Origin: a virus
Strand: one strand, 5' to 3'
DNA length: 41,027 nucleotides
Virus record (IMG/VR): IMGVR_UViG_3300025138_005898
Coordinates: 1 to 41,027 of that record
Part shown: positions 15,921 through 22,471 of the stretch, in pieces
Layout: the number at the start of each line of letters is the position of its first letter
Numbering within the stretch: the stretch's first letter is position 1
Translations under genes and position numbers: made by a program
Notes under the pieces: generated by a model
Seen by the model: the letters and a program-made list of their open reading frames with translations, nothing else
Database searches by the model: none
Told to the model about the DNA's origin: nothing

Positions 15921-16571
15921 ATGACTGATAATTTGATAAATGCTTTGATCAAGGCACAACAAGAAATTGATCATGTGGTACAAGATGGAAACAACCCATT
16001 TTTTAAGAGCGACTACGCTACCTTAAAAGAAGTAATTGATTCTGTTAAAAAGCCACTGAATGATAATGGCATATTGCTACAACAAGAATCACATGACTGC
16101 GATAACGGTGCTTGTGTAGAGACTATCTTCTACGGACACGGTGGAAAGATAAGCACAGGCAGAGTAACTATCCCTGCTTCTAAACAAGACCCCCAAGCAT
16201 ACGGCTCTGCTCTTAGTTATGCTAAAAGATACTCACTGCTTATGGCTTGTGGTGTTGCTACTAAGAAAGAAGATGATGATGCTGAACAAGCAATGCAGAG
16301 AAATAAACTTGCACCTGCAGTTAGTAAAACTAAACCTAAAGATTCTTTAGTTATAAGGAATAAAGACGGTATTGCTATAACAGCATTTCCGGATATAGAT
16401 TCATACTTAGATGGATTGCGTAAAGTATTAGCTGACCCTAAAAGCCAAGAGTGTATAGAAACCTTTAAGGCTAATTCTACTATCATAGAAGATGCTTATA
16501 ATAAACTTAATGAGGTAGATAAAAATAAACCCCATTTTGAAAAATTGTTAACACTATATGTAGGTGCGTAA
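15921..16571 (+). CDS. erf: ERF-family single-strand annealing protein
   Basis: 216 residues from ATG at 15921, chosen for AGAGGATAAA upstream. ERF core: IDHVVQDGNNPFFKSDYATLKEVI, then GILLQQ, IFYGHGGKISTGRVTIP and DPQAYGSALSYAKRYSLLMACGV, which is diagnostic. It anneals complementary single strands during phage recombination and works with the exonuclease upstream. The C-terminal 90 residues are variable, as in other members. Confidence 0.93.
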   Translation: MTDNLINALIKAQQEIDHVVQDGNNPFFKSDYATLKEVIDSVKKPLNDNGILLQQESHDCDNGACVETIFYGHGGKISTGRVTIPASKQDPQAYGSALSYAKRYSLLMACGVATKKEDDDAEQAMQRNKLAPAVSKTKPKDSLVIRNKDGIAITAFPDIDSYLDGLRKVLADPKSQECIETFKANSTIIEDAYNKLNEVDKNKPHFEKLLTLYVGA

Positions 16572-16855
16572 TGAAAAAAAAACCAAACAAAGATACATTA
16601 ACATTAGATGATTGTGTTTTTTTAGTAATGAATAAAGGTGGTTGGTGGACTTTTTGGGAATTACAAAAAATTATAATTGAGCATTTTGGTACAAAGTATG
16701 GTGAACCAAGCATATCAGCATCAATAAGAAATTTGCGAAAAGAACCTGCAAGACTCAAATATGGGTTATCAAAGTATGATGAGGTAGTTTTTAAAAAAAG
16801 AATAGAAAACGGTAAAGGTTTTAAATATAAATTAGCAAAGGTGGAAACAATATGA
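16571..16855 (+). CDS. Winged-helix-like small protein
   Basis: 94 residues, very basic at both ends. The centre, FWELQKIIIEHFGTKYGEPSIS and SIRNLRKEPARL, reads as a winged-helix DNA-binding unit, and the C-terminus (KRIENGKGFKYKLA) supplies the wing. Start overlaps the erf stop by one base and the end overlaps the next gene by four. Likely regulator or DNA-binding helper of the recombination genes. Confidence 0.65.
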   Translation: MKKKPNKDTLTLDDCVFLVMNKGGWWTFWELQKIIIEHFGTKYGEPSISASIRNLRKEPARLKYGLSKYDEVVFKKRIENGKGFKYKLAKVETI

Positions 16856-17217
16856 GCGATCAAAAAGAATACGATAATGAACTAAAAGGTTTTATGTGGC
16901 ATGAAAACGATTCAACCATTCACAGGAAAGGTAGCATTACTATAAATGGTCAAAAAAAATATAGTGCCATTGTTGAAAGCACCAATGATAGAGGTGAGAA
17001 AAAACATGAGCTTATGGTTAGTGTTGGTTTACTCCATGTTAATTCAGAAGATCAAAAAAAATCAGAATCTTCTCCGGATATTGGTGGAAAAATTACAATA
17101 GACGGAACTACTTATAAGTTTGGTGGTTGGAAAAAAGAATCCAAAGAAGGAACACCTTACACAAGTTGTAGTCTAAGACTGGTTGAGTCTGATAATGCAG
17201 AGAAAGTACCTTTCTAG
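16852..17217 (+). CDS. SSB-like protein with terminal VPF tail
   Basis: 121 residues, beta-rich: GSITINGQKKYSAIVES, HELMVSVGLLHV, GGKITIDGTTYKFGGWKKES, YTSCSLRLV. It ends ESDNAEKVPF, resembling the acidic tip by which single-strand binding proteins recruit partners. The place after exonuclease and ERF is where phages usually have SSB. I cannot confirm an OB fold by eye, so SSB-like is an inference from tail, size and context. Confidence 0.55.
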   Translation: MSDQKEYDNELKGFMWHENDSTIHRKGSITINGQKKYSAIVESTNDRGEKKHELMVSVGLLHVNSEDQKKSESSPDIGGKITIDGTTYKFGGWKKESKEGTPYTSCSLRLVESDNAEKVPF

Positions 17218-17218
17218 T

Positions 17219-17293
17219 GATTGCTTCGTTAATGCTAGACCATTAACCACACTAAAAGATGCTCTTATAGGCTACCTCTGACAGCAATTTTTT
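17219..17293 (+). ncRNA. Repeated structured intergenic element, plus-strand copy before HNH gene
   Basis: Closing stem ATTGCT (17220-17225) with AGCAAT (17283-17288), then a U-run to 17293. Inside: CTTCGTTAATGCTAGACC, where TTAATG can pair with CATTAA; AAAAGATGCTC; and a hairpin TTATAGG-CTA-CCTCTGA with one mismatch. The closing stem differs completely from that of copy 1 (TTAACTT/AGGTTAA) while still pairing, which is covariation. The U-run could make it a terminator between the SSB-like and HNH genes. Confidence 0.65.
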
Positions 17294-17309
17294 GCTATTT
17301 TAAGTTGTT

Positions 17310-17657
17310 ATGTCTAAGAAATACGAAAACGCAAAACATCTAGATTGGATTAGGACACTGCCATGTCTTATACAAAAGGGTGGTTATTATGCTCACAGCA
17401 ATCCAGTTCAAGCACATCATTTGTTAAAACCGTATGACGGTGTGAGGGGTTTATCGTTAAAAGCGAATGATAGGAATGCTATTCCGTTGTGTCTTATGCA
17501 CCACACGGAACTTCACATAAAATATGGTGATGAGTTTAAGTTTTTTGAAGCATATGGGTTGCCTAAAACCTTTGGGCAAGAATGGGCAAAGCGATATTTT
17601 GAAACAAAAGAAGATACTTATATACCAACCGAAGATGATAATGATTTACCTTTTTAG
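17310..17657 (+). CDS. HNH nuclease with SSB-type C-terminal tail (Rap/DUF968-like)
   Basis: 115 residues. WIRTLPCLIQ, AHHLLKPYDGVRGLSLKANDRNAIPLC and MHHTELHIKYGDEFKFFEAYG form the His-Asn-His metal site of phage recombination endonucleases of the Rap/NinR type. The protein ends EDDNDLPF, a near-perfect SSB-type tip, unusual on a nuclease. It probably resolves branched DNA with the exonuclease/ERF system. No clear ribosome site: the ATG at 17310 follows TAAGTTGTT. Confidence 0.82.
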   Translation: MSKKYENAKHLDWIRTLPCLIQKGGYYAHSNPVQAHHLLKPYDGVRGLSLKANDRNAIPLCLMHHTELHIKYGDEFKFFEAYGLPKTFGQEWAKRYFETKEDTYIPTEDDNDLPF

Positions 17658-17667
17658 TCATTAGGGG

Positions 17668-17695
17668 TTGCAATAACAATTTAAGTTGTTAAAAT
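17668..17695 (+). promoter_or_regulatory. Sigma70-like promoter P4 of the repeated phage type
   Basis: TTGCAA (17668-17673), 16-bp spacer, TAAAAT (17690-17695) within GTTGTTAAAATAACCC, 30 bases before the ATG at 17725. It begins a second transcription unit inside the plus-strand block. Confidence 0.72.
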
Positions 17696-17724
17696 AACCC
17701 TATAATAAATTGATAGGAGATATT

Positions 17725-17964
17725 ATGAATATAGTAAGAAACGCAGCAAAGCACGGTAACCCAACATCTATAATTATGGTTAGATTAGAGGACTTTCGTT
17801 TAGGACATCATTACGGTCACGAGATTGTAGATTTTTTAATTAGAGATAGAACTAACAATTCTTTCTTAAAATCTTTGCTTTCACAATTAAAAGCTAAAGG
17901 TACGCTTTCACCAAAACAAATACAGGTTGTATTAAAAATGAGAGAGGCTACCTTCAATGGATAA
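17725..17964 (+). CDS. Small protein of unknown function
   Basis: 79 residues from ATG at 17725 behind AGGAGATATT. Motifs: NPTSIIMVRLEDFRLGHHYGHEIVDFLI and the basic helix SLLSQLKAKGTLSPKQIQVVLKM, which looks DNA- or protein-binding. Overlaps the next gene by eight bases. Not recognised. Confidence 0.7.
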   Translation: MNIVRNAAKHGNPTSIIMVRLEDFRLGHHYGHEIVDFLIRDRTNNSFLKSLLSQLKAKGTLSPKQIQVVLKMREATFNG

Positions 17965-19060
17965 TACTGTATTGCAAAAATTGTTACATGCTCATGTTTT
18001 ATTTAAAAAAAATCCGCGTAAATTTCAATATGATTTTGTACCACCTGATCATATATCTGTAAATGTTGAAGACGACCCTTACAAGTATGAGCAAAGCGTC
18101 AACTGGAGAAATCAAAAAAATCCAGTACCAACAAAACTATTATCTGTTTGGCTAGAGGCTCATGCCCGTAGAGTTCAACAAAGTATGAAATTTTTTATTC
18201 CTGAACCAACAGAGGAAAACAAACTGACTGGCGAAGAATACTTAAAACTTACTGATGAGATAAAAATGTTTTTACCATTCAAATCTACATTTGTACAACA
18301 TGAAGTTGATATTGGTATTACAGAAAGTGCAGAAGCACATAAGGCTTGGAATAAAATTGCGATTGACGGCATAGGTACAAAAGTTGATCTCAAAAAAATA
18401 GAAGAAAAAATGCTAAAAGGTGAAACTTGTATCGCTAATGTATATTTAGAAGATGTAGGATATGAAGATGATGAAGGACAACCTATGTTCAAAGGTAATG
18501 TTTCAATATACTTTCGTGATGATAATACTTTTTTTATAGACCCTAATGATTATTTTTTTTCATACAGGGGAGATATGGGTTACACATTTTGGTTGCCTGA
18601 GCAAAGTCCTTTCTACCAATATACTGATACTGGTTCTGATGTAGATGGTGGTATGTATAACAACCCTACTTTAAATTCTATGGTATCTACAATTATAAAT
18701 GTACATACACAGTTAGTTCTTATGCTTTCATATCCACAGATTGTTAACAAGCAAAGTATCTTGGGGGTAACTCCTCAAAATGCAGGTTTCATACCTTTTA
18801 GCAAAAAATATACAAATAGTGAATTTCTGAGAAAACCAAAGTATGAACACAAAGTATTAAAATTAGATTTATTTGGTGACACTAATTCCAATGGGAATGG
18901 TAGCACCGGTGAAAGTGGAAGCCGTGCCTTCCATGCAGTGAGAAAACATATCAGACAATATTCTGACGGTAAGATCACTTTTGTTAAAGCACATTTTAGA
19001 GGTAGCAAAGATGTAGGTCTAGTTACAAAAGATTATGAAATTGTTAATAGGAGTAAATAA
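17957..19060 (+). CDS. Large conserved phage protein of unknown function
   Basis: 367 residues. Three parts can be seen: an N-terminal helical part with SVWLEAHARRVQQSMKFF; a middle beta-rich part with YFRDDNTFFIDPNDYFFSY; and a C-terminal segment RAFHAVRKHIRQY followed by KITFVKAHFRGSKDVG. The last segment I recall from many phage proteins of unknown function. The dense basic pattern (HAVRKHIR, KAHFRGSK) suggests nucleic-acid contact. It ends in overlap with a Cro-like gene. Confidence 0.7.
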   Translation: MDNTVLQKLLHAHVLFKKNPRKFQYDFVPPDHISVNVEDDPYKYEQSVNWRNQKNPVPTKLLSVWLEAHARRVQQSMKFFIPEPTEENKLTGEEYLKLTDEIKMFLPFKSTFVQHEVDIGITESAEAHKAWNKIAIDGIGTKVDLKKIEEKMLKGETCIANVYLEDVGYEDDEGQPMFKGNVSIYFRDDNTFFIDPNDYFFSYRGDMGYTFWLPEQSPFYQYTDTGSDVDGGMYNNPTLNSMVSTIINVHTQLVLMLSYPQIVNKQSILGVTPQNAGFIPFSKKYTNSEFLRKPKYEHKVLKLDLFGDTNSNGNGSTGESGSRAFHAVRKHIRQYSDGKITFVKAHFRGSKDVGLVTKDYEIVNRSK

Positions 19061-19260
19061 TGAATGGTTTAGAACTAAAAGAACTTAGAAAAGATACCAA
19101 TACTACACAGCTAGAATTAGCTGAATATCTTGGTTATCAAATAAACGGCTTACCTAATAGAAGTATGATTGCTAGGTTTGAAAACGGACACGCAAAAATT
19201 AATACTAGGGTTGCTATGTTATGCAAACTATTTTTTGAAAATAAAAAATCAACAGTATGA
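19060..19260 (+). CDS. XRE-family helix-turn-helix protein
   Basis: 66 residues: LKELRKDTNTTQLELAEYLGY, then NRSMIARFENGHAKINTRVAML. This is a full lambda-repressor-type helix-turn-helix with the ELAEYLG and MIARFENG helices. Overlaps the upstream stop by one base and the next start by four. Likely the second transcription regulator of the phage. Confidence 0.82.
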   Translation: MNGLELKELRKDTNTTQLELAEYLGYQINGLPNRSMIARFENGHAKINTRVAMLCKLFFENKKSTV

Positions 19261-19727
19261 AAGATATAAAAAAAGGTTGGGTATATGTTATTGACCCATT
19301 AACACGAACACTACAACACACTGAAATAGATTTAGATTACGACTCTATATGCAAAATAGTAGATGCCGAAACAATAGAAGTAGTGGAGTTAGGTCATAAC
19401 TTTATTATGGTCTGCGATGAGAATGCTAGATTGTTAGACAGAAAAAATAGATCACATTTTAGGTGGGTGTTCCGAAGAAATGAAGACGGAACTATGTCAC
19501 CAAACAGGTATCTTGAAGAAGATCAAAGACCTGTAGAAGACATTATTTTTTGTAACAAATGTGTGTTTGCAAGTTATTACATGGATGATAGTGATGATGC
19601 AGTTTGGTCTAGTGCCGGATTACACTTATGGCAAATAGGTCAATGCTTGGATTGGTTAAGTGCAAATTACCATGATGAGCCAAGAGTTGAATTTCATGTA
19701 ATTGAAGAAGACGAGATATTACATTAA
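19257..19727 (+). CDS. DUF3846-like phage protein
   Basis: 156 residues. The N-terminal half (VYVIDPLTRTLQHTEIDLDYD, IMVCDENARLL, HFRWVF) follows the pattern of DUF3846-type proteins, which lack a known function. The C-terminal half has a possible Cys pair (IFCNKCVFA) and ends in an acidic stretch. It is coupled on both sides by four-base and one-base overlaps. Confidence 0.6.
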   Translation: MKDIKKGWVYVIDPLTRTLQHTEIDLDYDSICKIVDAETIEVVELGHNFIMVCDENARLLDRKNRSHFRWVFRRNEDGTMSPNRYLEEDQRPVEDIIFCNKCVFASYYMDDSDDAVWSSAGLHLWQIGQCLDWLSANYHDEPRVEFHVIEEDEILH

Positions 19728-19795
19728 TGGAATTAATATTAATAACTACAGTACTAGCAATATTAGTAATTGTTATTGTTGATTTAAAATTATAG
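19727..19795 (+). CDS. 22-residue single-pass membrane microprotein
   Basis: ATG at 19727 overlaps the preceding stop (TAATG). The product, MELILITTVLAILVIVIVDL then KL, is one hydrophobic helix with a basic end. It is followed nine bases later by the next gene, so it sits in a coupled chain. Such microproteins are too short for standard gene callers. Function unknown. Confidence 0.5.
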   Translation: MELILITTVLAILVIVIVDLKL

Positions 19796-19804
19796 GAGAA
19801 AGAT

Positions 19805-20041
19805 ATGTATAAGAATTTATATAGAGCAGATACGCTAATAATCAAAAGAGCATTAAAACAGTATGTTAAAAACATTTCAATTTACTCTGATGATTATCAT
19901 TCTATTAAAAGAATTATAAAAGAATTGAATGAGCCTAGTAAAGATGCAGAGATTCATGCAGAAGTTGTAGACTTTATGTTGAAACAGCTAATGAAAAAAT
20001 ATTCGTTTATAGACAACGAAGGTAACATTGTAAAATATTAA
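19805..20041 (+). CDS. Small helical protein of unknown function
   Basis: 78 residues, basic N-terminus and helical repeats (IIKRALKQYVKN, HSIKRIIKELNEP, VVDFMLKQLMKKY). Preceded by AGGAGAAAGAT. No cysteine, no membrane segment. Not recognised; part of the small-gene tail of the plus-strand operon. Confidence 0.7.
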   Translation: MYKNLYRADTLIIKRALKQYVKNISIYSDDYHSIKRIIKELNEPSKDAEIHAEVVDFMLKQLMKKYSFIDNEGNIVKY

Positions 20042-20050
20042 GGGGGATAT

Positions 20051-20332
20051 ATGAGTTATTTATTTTGGTTGGTACTGCCTTTAGCTATATGGCTTATGGC
20101 ATGGATAATAATTGATTTTATAGTTACAGATCACAAAGGTGAACTGGAAGATGTAATACACGCTAAGTGGGGTAAAGATAATGAGCCTAAGTTTAATATG
20201 GCAGCAGAAAATATTGATAATATTTTTGTTGACTCAAATAAATCTTTTAATGAAAAAGAGTATTGGGAAAAAAGAACTGAAACATATCTAAAAGAAACAA
20301 AAAATATTAATAAATTTAGTAACAAAAATTAA
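20051..20332 (+). CDS. Small membrane protein with polar tail
   Basis: 93 residues: one transmembrane helix at 3-24 (LFWLVLPLAIWLMAWIII), then a long charged cytoplasmic or periplasmic region. Behind an AGGGGGATAT ribosome site. Could be an envelope-acting early protein such as a superinfection-exclusion factor, but no motif proves it. Confidence 0.65.
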   Translation: MSYLFWLVLPLAIWLMAWIIIDFIVTDHKGELEDVIHAKWGKDNEPKFNMAAENIDNIFVDSNKSFNEKEYWEKRTETYLKETKNINKFSNKN

Positions 20333-20341
20333 GGAACAATT

Positions 20342-20539
20342 ATGGAAAAAATAGAAATGACATTACAGCAATGGCAACAAACAGGTACGCCTGAACACGC
20401 AATTATATTAGGGGTGCTATTGGGTATGATTATTACTTTTGGTGTTTACTTGTGCAAAGTACCAATAAAAAGTAGTAAAAAATATTTTTCAAAAAAAATG
20501 TATCACCATGCAACAACTAGGTTAAAAAAATACAAATGA
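20342..20539 (+). CDS. Small membrane protein with basic tail
   Basis: 65 residues: one transmembrane helix at about 20-38 (AIILGVLLGMIITFGVYLC) and a Lys-rich tail (KSSKKYFSKKM, RLKKYK), so likely N-out, C-in. Behind AAGGAACAATT. Overlaps the next small gene by four bases. Function unknown. Confidence 0.65.
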   Translation: MEKIEMTLQQWQQTGTPEHAIILGVLLGMIITFGVYLCKVPIKSSKKYFSKKMYHHATTRLKKYK

Positions 20540-20631
20540 TAGTAAGAGGAATAAAAATACCAGTTCACTTACAACATCTACCAAGAGAAACATTAAGAAC
20601 TCTTATAGAAATCTTTAAATCTAGGAAGTAA
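20536..20631 (+). CDS. 31-residue basic microprotein
   Basis: ATG at 20536 overlaps the previous stop as ATGA. Product MIVRGIKIPVHLQHLPRETL then RTLIEIFKSRK. Short, basic, amphipathic. Supported by the overlap and by ending just before the terminator-like hairpin at 20636. Function unknown. Confidence 0.45.
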   Translation: MIVRGIKIPVHLQHLPRETLRTLIEIFKSRK

Positions 20632-20635
20632 GTCT

Positions 20636-20651
20636 AACTTAGGTATAAGTT
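20636..20651. terminator. Short hairpin between convergent operons
   Basis: AACTTA (20636-20641), loop GGTA, TAAGTT (20646-20651), followed on the plus strand by CAGGATAGTTTTTCC. Weak 6-bp A+T-rich stem and a delayed T-run, but it lies exactly between the plus-strand early operon and the minus-strand late operon, and can fold on both strands. Confidence 0.5.
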
Positions 20652-20881
20652 CAGGATAGTTTTTCCTTTTTTTCAGACGAGTATTTAATGTTGAGTCCAC
20701 TAAGTGTGCAAAGCCGTGACTTTTCATCAACGCCTTTATCTGTGAGTTGAAAATTATTATCATTTTTTTCTACAAAACCTTCTTTAACAACATTTACTAA
20801 AAGTTCTTCAGGCGTATCTTCATTGAACATTACAGATAGCAATAATCCTAGTCTGTTGTTTTGGGTTTTTGATAAAGCCAT
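20651..20881 (-). CDS. Small protein downstream of lysozyme
   Basis: 76 residues. ATG at 20881 overlaps the lysozyme stop (TAATG), which decides the start. SKTQNNRLGLLLSVMF, TPEELLVNVVKEGFVEKND and FQLTDKGVDEKSRL read like a small winged-helix fold. Unknown role; the last gene of the late operon. Confidence 0.65.
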   Translation of the reverse strand: MALSKTQNNRLGLLLSVMFNEDTPEELLVNVVKEGFVEKNDNNFQLTDKGVDEKSRLCTLSGLNIKYSSEKKEKLS

Positions 20882-21327
20882 TAAATATGTTCCCACCTCT
20901 CACCATTAAACAAAGCAACTTCTGCTGCTCTCCTTCTGCTTAAACCAACCAACACTTTACCACCTGCTTTGTTCCACCGAAGGAACTGTTCAGGAACTAG
21001 GCTGTAGTCTCCTGAGTTAAGCACCTTTAACAGTGTAGATGTTCCTAGTGCATTGGGACCTAAATTGTAAGTAAAGCTACACAGAGCATCAAACTGACAC
21101 TGGTTTAGAGGAACTTTCACACAAGCATTGACGGCATTTTCATATTCGTTTTCAAATTCATGCCACAACATATGTTCTGCTTTCTCTTTTGACCACATAT
21201 CGCCTTCTTGTACACCCTTAGTGTAACCGTAGCCAATAGTCCAAACTCCTGCAGCACATTGATAGGCTTCTAACTCACAGCCTTCAAATGCTCTGACTAA
21301 ATCTATTCCTTCTTGTGATATACGCAT
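20881..21327 (-). CDS. Endolysin, GH24 lysozyme (T4/P21 type)
   Basis: Cuts the glycan chains of peptidoglycan to free progeny. 148 residues from ATG at 21327 behind GGGGAGAATAAT; a longer frame from 21468 would overlap the nuclease gene. Catalytic triad pattern Glu15-x8-Cys24-x5-Thr30 (AFEGCELEAY, CAAGVWTIGYG), with Cys in place of the usual Asp, as in some relatives. No signal or SAR helix at the N-terminus, so release must depend on a holin. Part of the lysis block with the small membrane protein and spanins. Confidence 0.93.
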   Translation of the reverse strand: MRISQEGIDLVRAFEGCELEAYQCAAGVWTIGYGYTKGVQEGDMWSKEKAEHMLWHEFENEYENAVNACVKVPLNQCQFDALCSFTYNLGPNALGTSTLLKVLNSGDYSLVPEQFLRWNKAGGKVLVGLSRRRAAEVALFNGERWEHI

Positions 21328-21328
21328 A

Positions 21329-21724
21329 TTATTCTCCCCAAGTTCCGTCATCTCTGACTTTTGCTTTTTTAGTTCCACCCCAGTATTTAACTGCGTGACC
21401 TTCATTGACAAGAATTTGGCAAACATCTTGACCATCTTCTGTAAAAGGGATTGCAAGTATTCTGCCATATTTTCCTTTGCCTAATGATTGAATTAAAAAT
21501 GAGCCTACGCATAGTTCTGATAATCTTGCTGATGCTTTCTTACCTAATGCTTTTTCTTCTAAGTTGCGAGTTCTTGACTCAGGAGTATCTATACCTGCTA
21601 ACCTGCAGCGTTGTTTATGAAGAAAGACACTAAATCCTAAGTCAAGAGTAACATCAATAGTATCACCATCAACGACTCTTTCTAGTATTGCTTTGTAAAC
21701 AAATGGTGTAACTGTATTTGACAT
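21329..21724 (-). CDS. Staphylococcal nuclease-type (SNase) nuclease
   Basis: 131 residues. VVDGDTIDVTLDLGF with Asp21, LHKQRCRLAGIDTPES with Arg41 and Asp46, a Glu-rich turn near 57 and YGRILAIPF with Arg88 form the SNase active site. No clear signal peptide, so it probably acts in the cytoplasm, degrading host DNA or RNA late in infection. It ends two bases before the lysozyme start. Confidence 0.9.
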   Translation of the reverse strand: MSNTVTPFVYKAILERVVDGDTIDVTLDLGFSVFLHKQRCRLAGIDTPESRTRNLEEKALGKKASARLSELCVGSFLIQSLGKGKYGRILAIPFTEDGQDVCQILVNEGHAVKYWGGTKKAKVRDDGTWGE

Positions 21725-21732
21725 GATTAAAC

Positions 21733-21748
21733 AGGTGCATCTGCACCT
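21733..21748. other. Perfect hairpin between small membrane gene and nuclease
   Basis: AGGTGC-ATCT-GCACCT, 6 bp with a four-base loop, in the 31-base gap before the nuclease start at 21724. No U-run follows on the minus strand (GTTTAATC), so it may slow RNA decay or modulate translation more than end transcription. Confidence 0.45.
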
Positions 21749-21755
21749 TTAGTTT

Positions 21756-21917
21756 CTACTTCTTGGCTTTGCCTATATTTAATGCCATGAGTTCTAAAAA
21801 TTTATAGAACTTTCCAATCAGAGCATCATCTTTTGGCGTTGGAGTTAATGCACAGATAATTGATGCTAAGCATACAACACCTGTAATAATTCCAATCCAT
21901 TCTCCTATAATTCCCAT
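21756..21917 (-). CDS. 53-residue membrane protein, possible holin
   Basis: ATG at 21917 has an ideal ribosome site (AGGAGAATACT). MGIIGEWIGIITGVVCLASI then ICALTPTPKDD shows one transmembrane helix with a polar, Lys-ended tail (LNIGKAKK). It sits between the spanins and the nuclease/lysozyme pair, where a holin or antiholin is expected, because the endolysin has no export signal of its own. Single-helix holins exist, but the assignment is by position. Confidence 0.7.
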   Translation of the reverse strand: MGIIGEWIGIITGVVCLASIICALTPTPKDDALIGKFYKFLELMALNIGKAKK

Positions 21918-21947
21918 AGTATTCTCCTATATGAAAATCCAAGGCTA

Positions 21948-22046
21948 TCAGATTTTATCATTTTTTGGAAGTTTTAAAAAAAGCTTGTATAATTCATTAG
22001 AACCTTGCAGTGCCTTGGGATTGTATATTATGCGGGTTTTATACAA
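21948..22046 (-). CDS. Possible short reading frame downstream of Rz1-like gene
   Basis: Minus-strand frame ending TGA at 21948, with a TTG at 22046 behind AAGGA giving about 32 residues (YKTRIIYNPKALQGSNELYK). The frame stays open upstream into the Rz1-like gene but has no ATG there. It could be a real microgene, a remnant, or a frameshifted tail of the spanin. A strong hairpin covers the putative start, which argues against efficient translation. Confidence 0.25.
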   Translation of the reverse strand: MYKTRIIYNPKALQGSNELYKLFLKLPKNDKI

Positions 22047-22048
22047 TC
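22019..22048. other. 9-bp perfect hairpin in the spanin/holin gap
   Basis: GATTGTATA (22019-22027) pairs with TATACAATC (22040-22048), loop of 12 bases including GCGGG. It is the strongest inverted repeat of the 167-base gap 21918-22084. No U-run follows on the minus strand, so it is more likely an RNA-stability or attenuation element than a terminator. Confidence 0.5.
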
Positions 22049-22084
22049 TTCCTTTTGGTTTGGTGAAGTCGCAGGGTTCACTTT

Positions 22085-22471
22085 TTAATTTTCTTTTGAT
22101 TTTTCGGTAGTTACTTTTCGGTAGTAAACTACCACATCTTTCAACTCTGTAATGTATCTTTTGATCTCTTGCATATTGTATGCCATGACTTCATAGTCAG
22201 GAATCGTCATAGCAAGGAACACTAACTCACCTTCTTGTTGTTCTATTCTTGCTAATTGTTCATCCCAGTTATCAGGCGTAACAGCTATCCACTGCAATTC
22301 TTTTAGATCAATTTCTCTAGGCATGATAGGTTGAACTATCTTGCGCTCAATAGGCTTGGCAGTTACTTGTATTTGCTTAGTTGGAATTAGGCTGCAACTG
22401 CAAACCATCATCAAGGCTATCAACGGTGTCGCTGAGTTTCTCAATATCTTCCATGATATGTTTTGTACCAT
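22085..22471 (-). CDS. Rz1-like outer-membrane spanin lipoprotein
   Basis: 128 residues. The N-terminus has a signal peptide ending in a lipobox-like VCSC (TPLIALMMVCSC), so the mature protein should be lipid-anchored in the outer membrane. The rest (ELQWIAVTPDNW, EGELVFLAMTIPDYEVMAYN, YITELKDVVVYYRK) is longer than a classical Rz1 of about 40 residues. It overlaps the Rz-like gene by 95 bases in another frame, the hallmark of spanin pairs. Confidence 0.8.
   Translation of the reverse strand: MVQNISWKILRNSATPLIALMMVCSCSLIPTKQIQVTAKPIERKIVQPIMPREIDLKELQWIAVTPDNWDEQLARIEQQEGELVFLAMTIPDYEVMAYNMQEIKRYITELKDVVVYYRKVTTEKSKEN

Noticed and set aside
3316-17293. Repeat elements as tRNAs, hammerhead ribozymes or the glutamine/downstream-peptide riboswitch
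   Set aside because: No cloverleaf or CCA end, no CUGAUGA/GAAA core, and the conserved bases of the glutamine-type motif are absent.
17219-17293. Repeat element copy before the HNH gene as a simple intrinsic terminator
   Set aside because: It ends in a U-run, but the closing stem spans about 70 bases and the other copies lack the U-run, so termination cannot be the family's shared function.
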